A stretch of 24,817 bases of DNA, from the NCBI GenBank assembly GCA_002507205.1, contig DAZF01000009.1, positions 3,744 through 28,560 on the forward strand, given 5' to 3'. Of this stretch, positions 6,936 to 14,363 are shown piece after piece (the first letter of the stretch is position 1; every line of letters begins with the position of its first letter). Both the position numbers and the translations under genes were made by a program. Source of the DNA: Methanolobus sp. UBA32 (GTDB taxonomy: Archaea > Halobacteriota > Methanosarcinia > Methanosarcinales > Methanosarcinaceae). The notes under the pieces were generated by a model, which saw only the letters and a list, made by a program, of their open reading frames with translations, had not been told where the DNA came from and did no database searches.

Positions 6936-7646
6936 TCATGCAGACTTATACTTTGCTTCTTCTATTTCTTCCTTCAGGGCTTCATTGTTAACTCTGTAGA
7001 CGAGCATTGATACAAATAGCAGTGCAAAGGCCAGCATGTTGACCATAAGTGTTAGCTGAAGTGAACTACCTTCAAGCCCTCCACCACTGCCTCCATAGGA
7101 AGAGCCACCGAACATCAGAGGATGGGCTGAGCGCCACAAACGTATTGAGAAGAAACTAAGTGGAACGGACATGAATCCGACAATTCCGAAGACAGCCGCA
7201 AGACGTGCTCTTTTCTCCGGTTCTTCAAGTGCCTGACGAAGCATCAGGTAAGCAAGATAAACAAGGAAAAGTGCAAGAGATGTCGTGAGCCGGGGTTCCC
7301 ATACCCAGTACCATCCCCATGTGGCTTTCGCCCATATGGACCCTGTCACAAGTACGAGGAAAGCAAATACAACCCCCACTTCAGCGGCAGAGTGGGCAAC
7401 GATATCCCAGTTCCTGTTGTTTCCCTTAAGTTGCATTATGCTTGCAATGAAGACCACTGTGAATGCCAGATATGACACTATCGCTATTGGCAGATGAAAA
7501 TAAAAGATATTGAAACTGCTGTCAAGGATCTCTCCTGCGTTTCCCCTCATGGGAGGCAGGTAGAAAAAGACCATCCATATGGCAATTAGCATAACAGGGA
7601 GGGTGATGGCTGAAATAATTGTCTCTTTTTTCCTGTCAATAAGCAT
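6936..7646 (-). CDS. ccmC: Heme exporter membrane protein CcmC
   Basis: 236 residues with six hydrophobic spans. Hallmarks are the periplasm-facing tryptophan-rich motif WGWYWVWEPRLT (110-121) flanked by histidines His51 (YFHLP) and His175 (RSAHP), the heme-handling arrangement of CcmC/CcsA. CcmC works with the CcmAB ATPase to present heme for c-type cytochrome assembly outside the membrane. The usual Asp of the W-rich motif (WDxRLT) is Glu117. The insert after His175 is Gly/Ser-rich, about 15 residues. It is third in ccmA-ccmB-ccmC order but has its own SD (GAGGA) and TATA-like ATTTAAA near 7678-7684, with a 101-base gap to ccmB. Methanosarcinales make multiheme cytochromes c, so the function fits. 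No ccmE or ccmF is in the window. Confidence 0.92.
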   Translation of the reverse strand: MLIDRKKETIISAITLPVMLIAIWMVFFYLPPMRGNAGEILDSSFNIFYFHLPIAIVSYLAFTVVFIASIMQLKGNNRNWDIVAHSAAEVGVVFAFLVLVTGSIWAKATWGWYWVWEPRLTTSLALFLVYLAYLMLRQALEEPEKRARLAAVFGIVGFMSVPLSFFSIRLWRSAHPLMFGGSSYGGSGGGLEGSSLQLTLMVNMLAFALLFVSMLVYRVNNEALKEEIEEAKYKSA

Positions 7647-7677
7647 GCTGATTCCTCTGCCTAATTAAAGCTCCTGG

Positions 7678-7684
7678 TTTAAAT
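7678..7684 (-). promoter_or_regulatory. TATA-like element upstream of ccmC
   Basis: ATTTAAA on the minus strand, about 35 bases before the ccmC ATG, in the 101-base gap after ccmB. It leaves room for a short leader carrying the GAGGA SD, so ccmC may also be transcribed separately from ccmAB. Confidence 0.35.
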
Positions 7685-7747
7685 GCTTTTCATACATCCC
7701 GGTATTCCAGTCCCCAGTTTCCAGTTTCCAAAACCCATTATGACATT

Positions 7748-8422
7748 TCAGTCCATTATGGTATATTCAAAGACAAGTTGTCCGATTATGAAGAATATCA
7801 GATCATAGACCAGAAGCAATCGCAGTTCTGAAAGAATATTTCCAATGTCACCATCTATGAGTATCTTTCCGGTTGCCATAACCGCTGGAATTATGACGGG
7901 AATTATAAGCGGAAGTAAAAGCACCGGGAGCATGATCTCCCTTGTTCTTGTGCTTGCTGAAAGTGCCGAGAGCAATGTTCCCACGCTCATGAACCCGACG
8001 GTTCCGAGGAAAATCACAATTGCAAGTCCGATAATCCCGGTTATGTTGTAATTGAAAAGTACAATGAAGATAGGGATTGTGAGTATCTCGACAGTGAACA
8101 TCAGTACTGCACCTGATATTGTCTTTCCTGTGTAGATAGAACCCCTGTCAATTGGTGAGAGTTTCAAACCTTCAAGGCATCCGTTCTCTATCTCTCCTGC
8201 AAAGGAACGGGATAATCCAAGAGTGCCTGCAAAAGTGAAGGCTATCCATAACACACCGGGAGCAAGTTTTGCAACTATGTCGGGCTGGCTAAGCAAATCC
8301 CCGAATGAGATGCTGAATATAACAATGACTATTAATGAGAATATAAGCATGGAATTGAGCATCTGCTTTGTGCGAAACTCCGCTTTCAGGTCTTTTGCTG
8401 CAATGTAGAGACTTTTCATCAT
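7748..8422 (-). CDS. ccmB: Heme exporter membrane protein CcmB
   Basis: About 224 residues with six hydrophobic spans, the CcmB length. Family features are the cytoplasmic KDLKAEFRTKQMLNSM at the N-terminus and the conserved RSFAGEIENGCLEGLKLSPIDR region (about 70-95), which in CcmB precedes span three. It forms the transmembrane part of the CcmAB ABC unit that powers release of heme bound to its chaperone. The frame can start at GTG 8431, but GGGTGG (minus strand, 8438-8433) lies almost against it. That SD is ten bases from ATG 8422, the start preferred here. The SD overlaps the ccmA stop codon, so translation is probably coupled. The gene ends about 100 bases before ccmC. Confidence 0.9.
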   Translation of the reverse strand: MMKSLYIAAKDLKAEFRTKQMLNSMLIFSLIVIVIFSISFGDLLSQPDIVAKLAPGVLWIAFTFAGTLGLSRSFAGEIENGCLEGLKLSPIDRGSIYTGKTISGAVLMFTVEILTIPIFIVLFNYNITGIIGLAIVIFLGTVGFMSVGTLLSALSASTRTREIMLPVLLLPLIIPVIIPAVMATGKILIDGDIGNILSELRLLLVYDLIFFIIGQLVFEYTIMD

Positions 8423-8437
8423 TGATATCACGCCACC

Positions 8438-9184
8438 CTACAAATTGCTCAGACCCTCTGCGTCCATATCCCTTTCTATAATGGAAAGATAGTTTTTCTT
8501 CAGACTTTCAACACTTCCTATATCCTTTTTCGGCTTATCGAAGCGTATCTCTCCCCTGTCCATTATGAGTATGCGGTCACATAATTCAAACGCCTGCTCA
8601 ATGTTATGTGTTATCATTATCCGGGTCACGCCGGAACTGCCAGTATTCATGAGGACACGTTCAAAATTCTCAGCCGCATGCTGGTCAAGTCCTGTATAAG
8701 GTTCATCCATCAGCAATATTGCCGGATGATGTAACATGGCTCTTGCAATTGAAAGTCTCTGTTTCATTCCCCTTGAGAACGAAGCAGTCCTGTCATCGGC
8801 ACGCAGTAAGAGATCGACACTTTTCAGTATTGATTCCACTCTTTCGTCAATTTCGTTCTTTCCAATACCGTACATGCGTGAGAAAAAAACCAGGTTCTCC
8901 CTTGCAGTAAGCTCATCGTAGAGGTAGGTGTCATGGGAAATAGCACCTATCATGCCTCTAATTTTAGAAGGATTTTTTTTGCTTTCAATTCCATTGATAA
9001 GCACAGTTCCTCTGGTAGGCTCGATTATGGTGGACATTACCTTAAGAAGAGTGGTCTTTCCGGCACCATTTGGACCGAATATGACAACAAATTCACCTTT
9101 TTGAATCTCAAGGTTGATATTGTTCAATGCCTTTCTGCGCCCAAAGCTCTTTGAAAGACCAGTAATTGAGATGATACTGTCCAT
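8438..9184 (-). CDS. ccmA: Heme exporter ATP-binding protein CcmA
   Basis: 248 residues, a complete ABC ATPase. Walker A is GPNGAGKT (37-44), the signature is FSRGMKQR (136-143), Walker B is ILLMDEP (156-162), and the H-loop is His193 (ITHN). CcmA identity rests on sequence type plus its position directly before ccmB and ccmC; on sequence alone other small ABC exporters are possible. It drives the CcmABC complex at the inner face of the membrane. A TATA box lies 20-25 bases upstream of the ATG without an SD, so the transcript may start at or near the start codon. The stop codon overlaps the ccmB SD. Confidence 0.9.
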   Translation of the reverse strand: MDSIISITGLSKSFGRRKALNNINLEIQKGEFVVIFGPNGAGKTTLLKVMSTIIEPTRGTVLINGIESKKNPSKIRGMIGAISHDTYLYDELTARENLVFFSRMYGIGKNEIDERVESILKSVDLLLRADDRTASFSRGMKQRLSIARAMLHHPAILLMDEPYTGLDQHAAENFERVLMNTGSSGVTRIMITHNIEQAFELCDRILIMDRGEIRFDKPKKDIGSVESLKKNYLSIIERDMDAEGLSNL

Positions 9185-9199
9185 TGGAGCTATATTTAC

Positions 9200-9210
9200 G
9201 GCTTATATAG
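9200..9210 (-). promoter_or_regulatory. TATA box of the ccmABC operon
   Basis: The minus strand reads CTATATAAGCC, about 20-25 bases before the ccmA ATG (9184), which implies a leaderless message. It shares ATATAAGCC with the flavin oxidoreductase promoter at 6913-6923. Confidence 0.5.
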
Positions 9211-9254
9211 ATTAACGTTTTGTCCTGAAAGCTTATACATTTGAACAAAGGACG

Positions 9255-9277
9255 AAAAAGATGATAAAGGCATCATC
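9255..9277 (-). terminator. Hairpin-T5 terminator after the molybdopterin oxidoreductase
   Basis: GATGAT (9260-9265) and ATCATC (9272-9277) pair perfectly around a six-base loop; on the minus strand TTTTT follows immediately. The stem overlaps the stop codon of the upstream gene. It separates the oxidoreductase unit from ccmA. Confidence 0.55.
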
Positions 9278-9947
9278 TCTCAAAAGCAGGTCCGCCAACA
9301 TCTGCATTGTTGCTGTAACCTACGCTTTCCCAGTATCCTTTGTAAGGTTCATCAGTGACCTCTATTGAGGTTATCCACTTGGCCCACTTGTAACCATATT
9401 TTACTTCTGCGACTAGCTGAAGAGGAAATCCCCTGTCTGCAGGTAGTGTTACATCGTTGATCTCATAGGCCAGCATGATGTCGTTCTCCACAAGGTAATC
9501 AAGTTCAAGTGACGTGGAATAGCCGTCGGCAGAATAGAATATGACAGTGGTTGCGTTACTGTTGATGCCGGTTTCATTGAATATTGTGTTCAGGGTCACG
9601 CCTGTCCATTTCCCATCAAATCCCCAGCCTTCAACACAATCCAGACGCATGAATCTTGTTACCGAAGGGAAGGCGAGGATTTCTTCATAACTCAGGTTAA
9701 CGGGATTATCGACCAGCCCATAGACATAAAGTTCGTAGGTATCCTGATCGATGTACTGGGTACCCTGAATAGCATTGTTACGTTGTTCTGAGATAGGTGT
9801 GAGTTTATTTCCCTCAAATACAGTTGCTTCTCCGGAAGTATTGGTTTCCTCTGGCGAATCTTCCACACAGCCGGATGTAAGCATCAATAAGAAAAAAATA
9901 GAAATGACTGCAATAAATGCAATCCTATCCTGCTTTCTATTGAGCAT
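9273..9947 (-). CDS. Exported molybdopterin-dependent oxidoreductase (sulfite oxidase fold), lipoprotein
   Basis: 224 residues. The N-terminus is a lipoprotein-type signal: basic start, hydrophobic stretch 10-24, lipobox LTSGC with Cys27. After an acidic linker the oxidoreductase molybdopterin-binding domain runs from about 65 to 205. RLDCVEGWGFDGKWTGV holds Cys104, the expected molybdenum ligand, and ADRGFPLQLV and YGYKWAKWI near the end are typical of the SUOX/YedY (MsrP) group. It is a catalytic-core-only protein outside the membrane; the substrate is unknown. YedY-like enzymes reduce methionine sulfoxide or other S/N-oxides with a membrane electron donor. It lies 17 bases after the winged-helix regulator, so the two are probably co-transcribed. 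Confidence 0.87.
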   Translation of the reverse strand: MLNRKQDRIAFIAVISIFFLLMLTSGCVEDSPEETNTSGEATVFEGNKLTPISEQRNNAIQGTQYIDQDTYELYVYGLVDNPVNLSYEEILAFPSVTRFMRLDCVEGWGFDGKWTGVTLNTIFNETGINSNATTVIFYSADGYSTSLELDYLVENDIMLAYEINDVTLPADRGFPLQLVAEVKYGYKWAKWITSIEVTDEPYKGYWESVGYSNNADVGGPAFER

Positions 9948-9964
9948 ATGACAAAACCTGCCTA

Positions 9965-10261
9965 TCAGATGTTGGCCAGCAGGTCAAGCCCTTTATCGCT
10001 CAGGAAATATTTGCCTTCACTTATGTCCAGGAAATCTCCGTTGATAAGGAATTCAGTATGGTACTTGAACACACCCTCATCGAGTTCTGTTTTTTCGAGA
10101 AGCTCGGCTTTTGTGGCTCCGAAAGCACCTATTTCCTTTATAAGTTGTCTCCTTACCGGATGCGAAGCTGCTTTGTGTATTACCTCATGCTCAGTTTTTA
10201 CACGCTCCCTTTCAGAAGGTCTTGCAGTTATAAGATCATCCAGTTCATCATCATCCAGCAT
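9965..10261 (-). CDS. Small winged-helix transcriptional regulator
   Basis: 98 residues. An acidic N-terminus (DDDELDDL) precedes a winged-helix fold. HKAASHPVRRQLIKEIGAFGATKAELLEKT (about 29-58) is the ArsR-like helix-turn-helix start, followed by FKYHTEFLINGDFLDISEGKYFLSDKG, the wing. AAGGAGGAG lies about nine bases before the ATG, the strongest SD in the window. It leads the molybdopterin oxidoreductase gene and likely controls it or its own unit. The ligand is unknown; no cysteines are present, so thiol or metal sensing through Cys is excluded. Confidence 0.8.
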   Translation of the reverse strand: MLDDDELDDLITARPSERERVKTEHEVIHKAASHPVRRQLIKEIGAFGATKAELLEKTELDEGVFKYHTEFLINGDFLDISEGKYFLSDKGLDLLANI

Positions 10262-10345
10262 TGTCCAACTCCTCCTTAAAAAGTGTATGAGAGTACAATC
10301 TTAAAAGTATTGTGCCAAATGGAACTCAAGATAAAAAGATAAAAT

Positions 10346-10365
10346 GAAATGAAATGAAATGAAAT
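10346..10365 (+). repeat. (GAAAT)4 microsatellite
   Basis: Four perfect tandem copies of GAAAT between the winged-helix gene and the RNA candidate at 10413. The tract could vary in length by slippage; no function is evident. Confidence 0.7.
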
Positions 10366-10412
10366 AAGATTTGAAAATAACATCGATCCTTGCTTTCTTT
10401 AAAGAAAATATA

Positions 10413-10491
10413 AATGCTGGCGTGTTGAAAGCAAATGAGTTGTTAATGCAAGAGGATGCATTGATCTGAGGGGATCGTTGGTGCCAGCATT
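10413..10491 (+). ncRNA. Candidate structured RNA, two long helices
   Basis: AATGCTGGC (10413-10421) pairs perfectly with GCCAGCATT (10483-10491). On the plus strand the helix extends by two G-U wobbles (10422-10423 with 10481-10482) to 11 bp. Inside is a second helix, GTTAATGCA (10442-10450) with TGCATTGAT (10457-10465), 9 bp including G-U and U-G wobbles, capped by an AGAGGA loop. The two helices enclose an internal loop of about 18 and 15 bases. All four wobbles are legal only on the plus strand, so polarity is plus. It lies in the gap between two minus-strand genes. A TATA-like AAATATAAA (about 10406-10414) overlaps the first helix, so the true start is unclear. No known family recognised. 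Confidence 0.45.
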
Positions 10492-10504
10492 CATATTAAT
10501 GTGA

Positions 10505-10849
10505 TTAAGCCACTGCTTTTCCTGTATTTGAAATAGAAGTATGTTTCATCTTCATTTCAGGCGTCACATGTGACTCTTTTGCTACTAACCCCGGGTCTGC
10601 AGGCAGGAATGTAAGCTTCCCACACTGGAATCTCATTGGAGAACCAATAGCCTTGTAATATTCATTCTTCAGGCTTTGTATTGCAGCTACCACGGTTTCA
10701 TTATCGTACTTCGAGTTACCAAGATTTGCAGATGCTACCCCCAGCAACACATTGTTTGCGTGCAGGGCGAGGTGCAGATGCCATGTATCCTTGTTAACAA
10801 ATTCATGGATCTTAATATCCATAACTATATTGCTCTCATTTTCCCTCAA
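10505..10849 (-). CDS. Protein of unknown function, about 114 residues
   Basis: Not recognised. It is a soluble protein with a predicted alpha/beta pattern: VMDIKIHEFVNKDTWHLHLALHANN, then an alanine-rich stretch and an Asn/Tyr-rich segment leading to AAIQSLKNEYYKAIGSPMRFQCG. The tail of about 30 residues is polar and probably disordered. The start is uncertain. TTG at 10849 has AAGGAG nine bases upstream and is preferred; ATG at 10822 (105 residues) has no SD; the frame also reaches a TTG at 10885. A perfect palindromic TATA box, CCTTATATAAGG, lies at 10897-10908. The gene stands alone, and the structured RNA candidate lies just past its 3' end. Confidence 0.6.
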   Translation of the reverse strand: MRENESNIVMDIKIHEFVNKDTWHLHLALHANNVLLGVASANLGNSKYDNETVVAAIQSLKNEYYKAIGSPMRFQCGKLTFLPADPGLVAKESHVTPEMKMKHTSISNTGKAVA

Positions 10850-10896
10850 ACTCACAATCTCCTTGTAATTGACTGCACAGAACAATAATTATGAAC

Positions 10897-10908
10897 CCTT
10901 ATATAAGG
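10897..10908. promoter_or_regulatory. Palindromic TATA box CCTTATATAAGG
   Basis: A perfect 12-bp palindrome centred about 50 bases upstream of the preferred TTG start at 10849. Being symmetrical, it could direct transcription both ways, but no plausible plus-strand gene follows. Confidence 0.5.
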
Positions 10909-10985
10909 AGTTTGTAGGTATTTTTAGAAAGATGAACAGAAATCAAATTAACGTGTACTTAATACGGAACTTCATGTCCATGGAA

Positions 10986-12068
10986 TTACTCAAACAAGTT
11001 CATAGGTACTGGTTTACCATACTGAACATTCCTTTTAATATAGACCTGGTAATTTCCAGTATCCGTATCAAAAACAAATACGTAATCTGTTTTGAAATAA
11101 GCCCAATATTGTGCAAGGGGATTCCTTGCATCATTAAGAGTTACTGTGACATTATTTTCAGAAGCGGAAACATCGTATACAGGATAGTCGATTTCCCCCG
11201 GAAGACTATTCCCATATAGCGTTTCAGCTTTTGATAAGTATCCTATGAACTCGTCCTCATTGCGGGGATACTTCCTGACAAATGTGGATTTTTCTATTCC
11301 TGACCAGTAGCTTGAGATAAGTATTCTGTAATGTGTGTCATTGTAGGAATAGGCAGAGAGGAATTTGCCAGGAGATATTGGATAAGAACCCTGATAATCT
11401 ATTTTATGACCTTCAGTTTCTGCTATATGGTCTATCAGGAAGGCTTTTGCAATCGGGTTAAACAAGCACCAGATTGTGAATACTATGAGAAGATTCCTGT
11501 AAAATACCTTGTGTTTACCCTTTGAAAGCCCGTTGAACCAGTTATTCCGGTCTTTCAGTACATCATTTATCCTTTTTAGACCATTGTTTTTATTATTACC
11601 ATTATTCTTCGCATGTTCTGCTAAGATGTAAACAATGGGTATAAATGAAATAATTGTAACAACAGGGTCAAAGAAATCAATGGCACCTATTGTTGAGGAA
11701 TCTGTCACAAACGGGAAGAAAGGTCGCATCTTCCAGCTGGTAACATAATCAAGATATATGTGGCTGAATATAGCCGCACCGGAAGCAATTGTTAATATCC
11801 TGTTCTTTTCCCTGAACCATATATATAGTGTTACAAGAGATACAAAAATAATCGAATGCATGAACTCACGGTGACCAAACAGGTAATACAGACTGTTGTA
11901 GGTCTGATGACTCAGATCCTGGTCTATTGCAATTAACAGTGCATTCAGTATGAAGTCTAAATCAGGAAGAATTGCCATAAAGGCAACTATCCTTATCTGC
12001 CTGCTGTTCAGTCCTGCAACTGATGCTATCAAAAGCCCGACTCCCAGATGGGACAGGGTGTTTACCAT
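10986..12068 (-). CDS. YdjM-like (DUF457) membrane-bound metal-dependent hydrolase
   Basis: 360 residues. The N-terminal half is the DUF457/YdjM domain. THSxxG-type NTLSHLGVGLLIA (His7), AILPDLDFIL (Asp36, Asp38), LFGHREFMHSIIF (His66, His71) and FSHIYLDYVTSW give the expected His/Asp metal ligands within about five membrane spans. A cytoplasmic Asn/Lys-rich loop (about 150-190) leads to one more span, then an extracytoplasmic domain of about 140 residues ending in beta-rich sequence. The family is predicted to hydrolyse a membrane substrate, but none is established for archaea. GAGGAT about six bases upstream serves as SD. It is monocistronic by spacing. Confidence 0.83.
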   Translation of the reverse strand: MVNTLSHLGVGLLIASVAGLNSRQIRIVAFMAILPDLDFILNALLIAIDQDLSHQTYNSLYYLFGHREFMHSIIFVSLVTLYIWFREKNRILTIASGAAIFSHIYLDYVTSWKMRPFFPFVTDSSTIGAIDFFDPVVTIISFIPIVYILAEHAKNNGNNKNNGLKRINDVLKDRNNWFNGLSKGKHKVFYRNLLIVFTIWCLFNPIAKAFLIDHIAETEGHKIDYQGSYPISPGKFLSAYSYNDTHYRILISSYWSGIEKSTFVRKYPRNEDEFIGYLSKAETLYGNSLPGEIDYPVYDVSASENNVTVTLNDARNPLAQYWAYFKTDYVFVFDTDTGNYQVYIKRNVQYGKPVPMNLFE

Positions 12069-12156
12069 CCCGACATCCTCACTCCATTTAAGAGGATGCT
12101 ATCATTCTTATTATATTTTTGCAGGATGCAAAATACCATCCGGTTTAAGTTAATTC

Positions 12157-12585
12157 TCAGTACTTACCAAAAACCTTTGCGACAAACCTGTGAAAACCAT
12201 GCATACTTGCACCACTGCCCAGATACATCATAGGACATCTTCCGGTGATTATGTTCAGGCCGGGTTCATATTCAAGATGATTTACATCACATGTGTCGGT
12301 TTTCCAGTGCACCCAGAAATCACTGATACCTCTTTCAGCCAGTTTTTCAATGATTCTGGCGGGTTCTTTTTTTGTGATACCTATCACAACATTCCTCACG
12401 CTATCCGGCACAGATGAGAGATCCTGGATAGAGCCTTCCATCGGCTTGTCGGAGTAGTCAAGAACAGTGAGTGCTTTTCCTCTTTTTTTGAGTTCATCTA
12501 TTGTCCATTTTATGGCTGGTTTCGTACCATCCGTTACAACCAGGAAATTATCTCTTTCCCAGAATTCTTCCTGCTTTAAGACCAT
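12157..12585 (-). CDS. CoA-binding (CoA_binding_2-like) Rossmann protein
   Basis: 142 residues with the CoA_binding_2 pattern: a beta-alpha opening, DNFLVVTDGTKPAIKWTIDELKKRG, then VLDYSDKP and VRNVVIGITKKEPARIIEKLAERGISDFWVHWKTD, the part that usually follows the CoA pocket. The C-terminal segment holds Cys99, His103 and Cys117 (TGRCPMMY), typical of the YccU-like branch. It lacks the ATP-grasp and ligase parts of CoA ligases, so it probably binds CoA in a regulatory role; function unknown. GGAAGG five bases before the ATG is the SD. A 10-bp perfect inverted repeat lies 36-57 bases upstream. Confidence 0.78.
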   Translation of the reverse strand: MVLKQEEFWERDNFLVVTDGTKPAIKWTIDELKKRGKALTVLDYSDKPMEGSIQDLSSVPDSVRNVVIGITKKEPARIIEKLAERGISDFWVHWKTDTCDVNHLEYEPGLNIITGRCPMMYLGSGASMHGFHRFVAKVFGKY

Positions 12586-12619
12586 GCTATCCTTCCTTTT
12601 ATGCTTCCTGCTGAAAAGT

Positions 12620-12642
12620 AATATCTTATTCTATAAGATATT
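12620..12642. promoter_or_regulatory. Perfect inverted repeat upstream of the CoA-binding protein
   Basis: AATATCTTAT and ATAAGATATT pair over 10 bp with a three-base spacer. It lies 35-57 bases upstream of the ATG at 12585, where the TATA box or an operator would be. Read on plus it is followed by TTTTTT and could terminate, but no plus-strand gene ends there. An operator overlapping the promoter is the better guess. Confidence 0.45.
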
Positions 12643-12773
12643 TTTTGAACAGAACAGGGAGGTGAATAGGGATTACGGATTCATTAGAAGAATCAGGACA
12701 TATGAATAAAGAGGGATTATTGATTATATGGAAATTATTGTAAATAGAAAAAAGTATGAAATAGAATAAAAGT

Positions 12774-13583
12774 TCAGGCAGGGGATGCTGCCTGAACTGT
12801 TTTGCGCGGAATACTCAGACCGATTCCTGCTGCAATGTAATACCCTGCGTATGAGATCACTTCAAGTAGTGAAGGATTGCCGTTATATCCTAACAGTGAT
12901 TTCATCACCGAGCCTGCAACTCCCTTTTCATCAAGGATGTGGTTTATATCCCATACATGTTCCACAACTATTGGGATGACACCGCCTTCCTGAAGTTCAT
13001 GCACTCCATGTGCAGTCAGACCGGCTGCAAAGAGTATCAGGAATATACTGGTTACCCTGAAGAATTTGTGTATCTCTGTGTGGGAAGAGTACCTGAACAC
13101 TGCATAGGCAACGACCAGTGACACCGCAATTCCAAGTATTCCACCGTAAAGCACCGAAGTGTTATCCGTATTCATTGCTGCAGCCCCGAGGAACAATACA
13201 GTTTCAATACCTTCCCTGAATACCGAGATGAATACAAGGGCAAGAATCCCGTACTTCTTATTGCTGTCTACTTTTTGAATGATCGATGAACTTACATTCT
13301 TGCTTTCCCTTGACATCCAGATAATCATTGAAGTAAGGATGACAGCAGCAAAAAGCATCACAATGCCTTCGAATATTTCCTCATTACGTCCTTCGAATTG
13401 TATGGCAAGGATATTGAATGCTACAGCTGCTATAATACTGGCAATGATACCAAGTCCTGCACCTGTGAATACGTGGTGTTTGAGTTGTTCCCTCTTTGTC
13501 TGGGTGAGGTAGGCAAGTATAATTCCCACAATCAGGAATGCTTCCAGACCTTCACGAAATGTAATCATAAAGCTTGTAAACAT
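12774..13583 (-). CDS. FTR1-family iron permease
   Basis: 269 residues, seven hydrophobic spans. Both iron-binding motifs are present: REGLE (10-14) in span one and REGIE (123-127) in span four. An acidic EEIFEGIV segment (68-75) sits next to span three. FTR1/EfeU proteins import ferric or oxidised ferrous iron, usually with a partner ferroxidase or EfeO/EfeB. None is present here, so this is an orphan permease. The SD is GGAG eight bases upstream. Two CCTAA half-sites lie between the ATG and about 13610, consistent with iron control by a DtxR-type repressor (inference). Confidence 0.9.
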   Translation of the reverse strand: MFTSFMITFREGLEAFLIVGIILAYLTQTKREQLKHHVFTGAGLGIIASIIAAVAFNILAIQFEGRNEEIFEGIVMLFAAVILTSMIIWMSRESKNVSSSIIQKVDSNKKYGILALVFISVFREGIETVLFLGAAAMNTDNTSVLYGGILGIAVSLVVAYAVFRYSSHTEIHKFFRVTSIFLILFAAGLTAHGVHELQEGGVIPIVVEHVWDINHILDEKGVAGSVMKSLLGYNGNPSLLEVISYAGYYIAAGIGLSIPRKTVQAASPA

Positions 13584-13586
13584 AAT

Positions 13587-13610
13587 TTAGGCTCCGTTTT
13601 GAATATTAGG
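13587..13610 (-). promoter_or_regulatory. Possible DtxR-type half-sites before the iron permease
   Basis: The minus strand carries CCTAA twice, at 13610-13606 and 13591-13587, directly upstream of the permease start; the plus strand shows TTAGG twice. DtxR-family operators in archaea are built on TTAGG...CCTAA. Here the two half-sites are in the same orientation, so the match is partial. Confidence 0.25.
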
Positions 13611-13763
13611 ATAGACTACAATAAGTAGCCCAAACATATAAACGTATGTATAGTGACATAAAATATCCTCAATCACAAATACTGATCCCTAAGACCAGAA
13701 TATACACAGCTGCCCGGAAAATGACCCAAAGACTGTTTTAACAATGACATCAAAGAAAACTAT

Positions 13764-14363
13764 ATGTCAATTATTTCTAAATACAACCGCGTTTCCTATA
13801 TCTTTGACATTATGGAAATTCCCATGGAACATATGTGGTTCAGCAAGTGGAGAAAAGATATTTTATCAGACTTATCAGGCAGGGTGCTGGATGTAGGCAT
13901 AGGAACCGGAAAGAATGTACCCTATTACCCGTATGAGTGCAAGGTTGTCGGAATTGACATAAGTGACAAAATGCTTTCGCATGCAAAGAAAAAAGCAAGC
14001 ATGAGAAATAATGTGTCCCTTTTCCAGATGGATGCTGAAAGACTGGGATTTAAGGATGACACTTTTGACTACGTGGTTACAACTTTTGTGTTGTGCTCGA
14101 TCCCAAACCCTGTTTTCGCACTTGAAGAGATGAAAAGGGTTTGCAAACCAGATGGTATTATCATCAACCTTGAGCACATGAAAAGTGAAAAAAGGATTAT
14201 TGCATTTATCGAGAATCTTTTCAATCCCATAACAGCAGCATTAACTGGCGTGAACATAAACCGTGAGACGGTCGGGAATGTTAAAAAAGCAGGCCTTAAT
14301 GTTATCAATGTAAAAAATATGGCCCTATGGGACGTTTTCAGGCTGATCCGGTCTAAGCCTTGA
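13764..14363 (+). CDS. Class I SAM-dependent methyltransferase (UbiE/Methyltransf_11-like)
   Basis: 199 residues. Motif I is RVLDVGIGTGKNV (40-52), motif II is VVGIDISDKML (61-71, Asp65), and LGFKDDTFDYVVTTFVLCSIPNP matches motifs III-IV of the Methyltransf_11 group. KRVCKPDGIIINLEH is the typical post-motif strand. This group methylates quinones, phospholipids and other small molecules; the substrate is unknown. The N-terminus, YNRVSYIFDIMEIPMEHMWFSKWR, resembles small-molecule methyltransferases that act near membranes. Its last 11 bases overlap the 3' end of the convergent ArsR-like gene. No clear SD precedes the ATG. Confidence 0.85.
   Translation: MSIISKYNRVSYIFDIMEIPMEHMWFSKWRKDILSDLSGRVLDVGIGTGKNVPYYPYECKVVGIDISDKMLSHAKKKASMRNNVSLFQMDAERLGFKDDTFDYVVTTFVLCSIPNPVFALEEMKRVCKPDGIIINLEHMKSEKRIIAFIENLFNPITAALTGVNINRETVGNVKKAGLNVINVKNMALWDVFRLIRSKP

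Noticed and set aside
10413..10491. tRNA or C/D-box guide RNA
   Set aside because: No T-loop, anticodon arm or acceptor geometry; a CTGA exists at 10466 but no box C partner.
10869..11219. Plus-strand frame downstream of the CCTTATATAAGG palindrome
   Set aside because: It lies mostly antisense to the YdjM-like gene and has no SD or protein-like composition.
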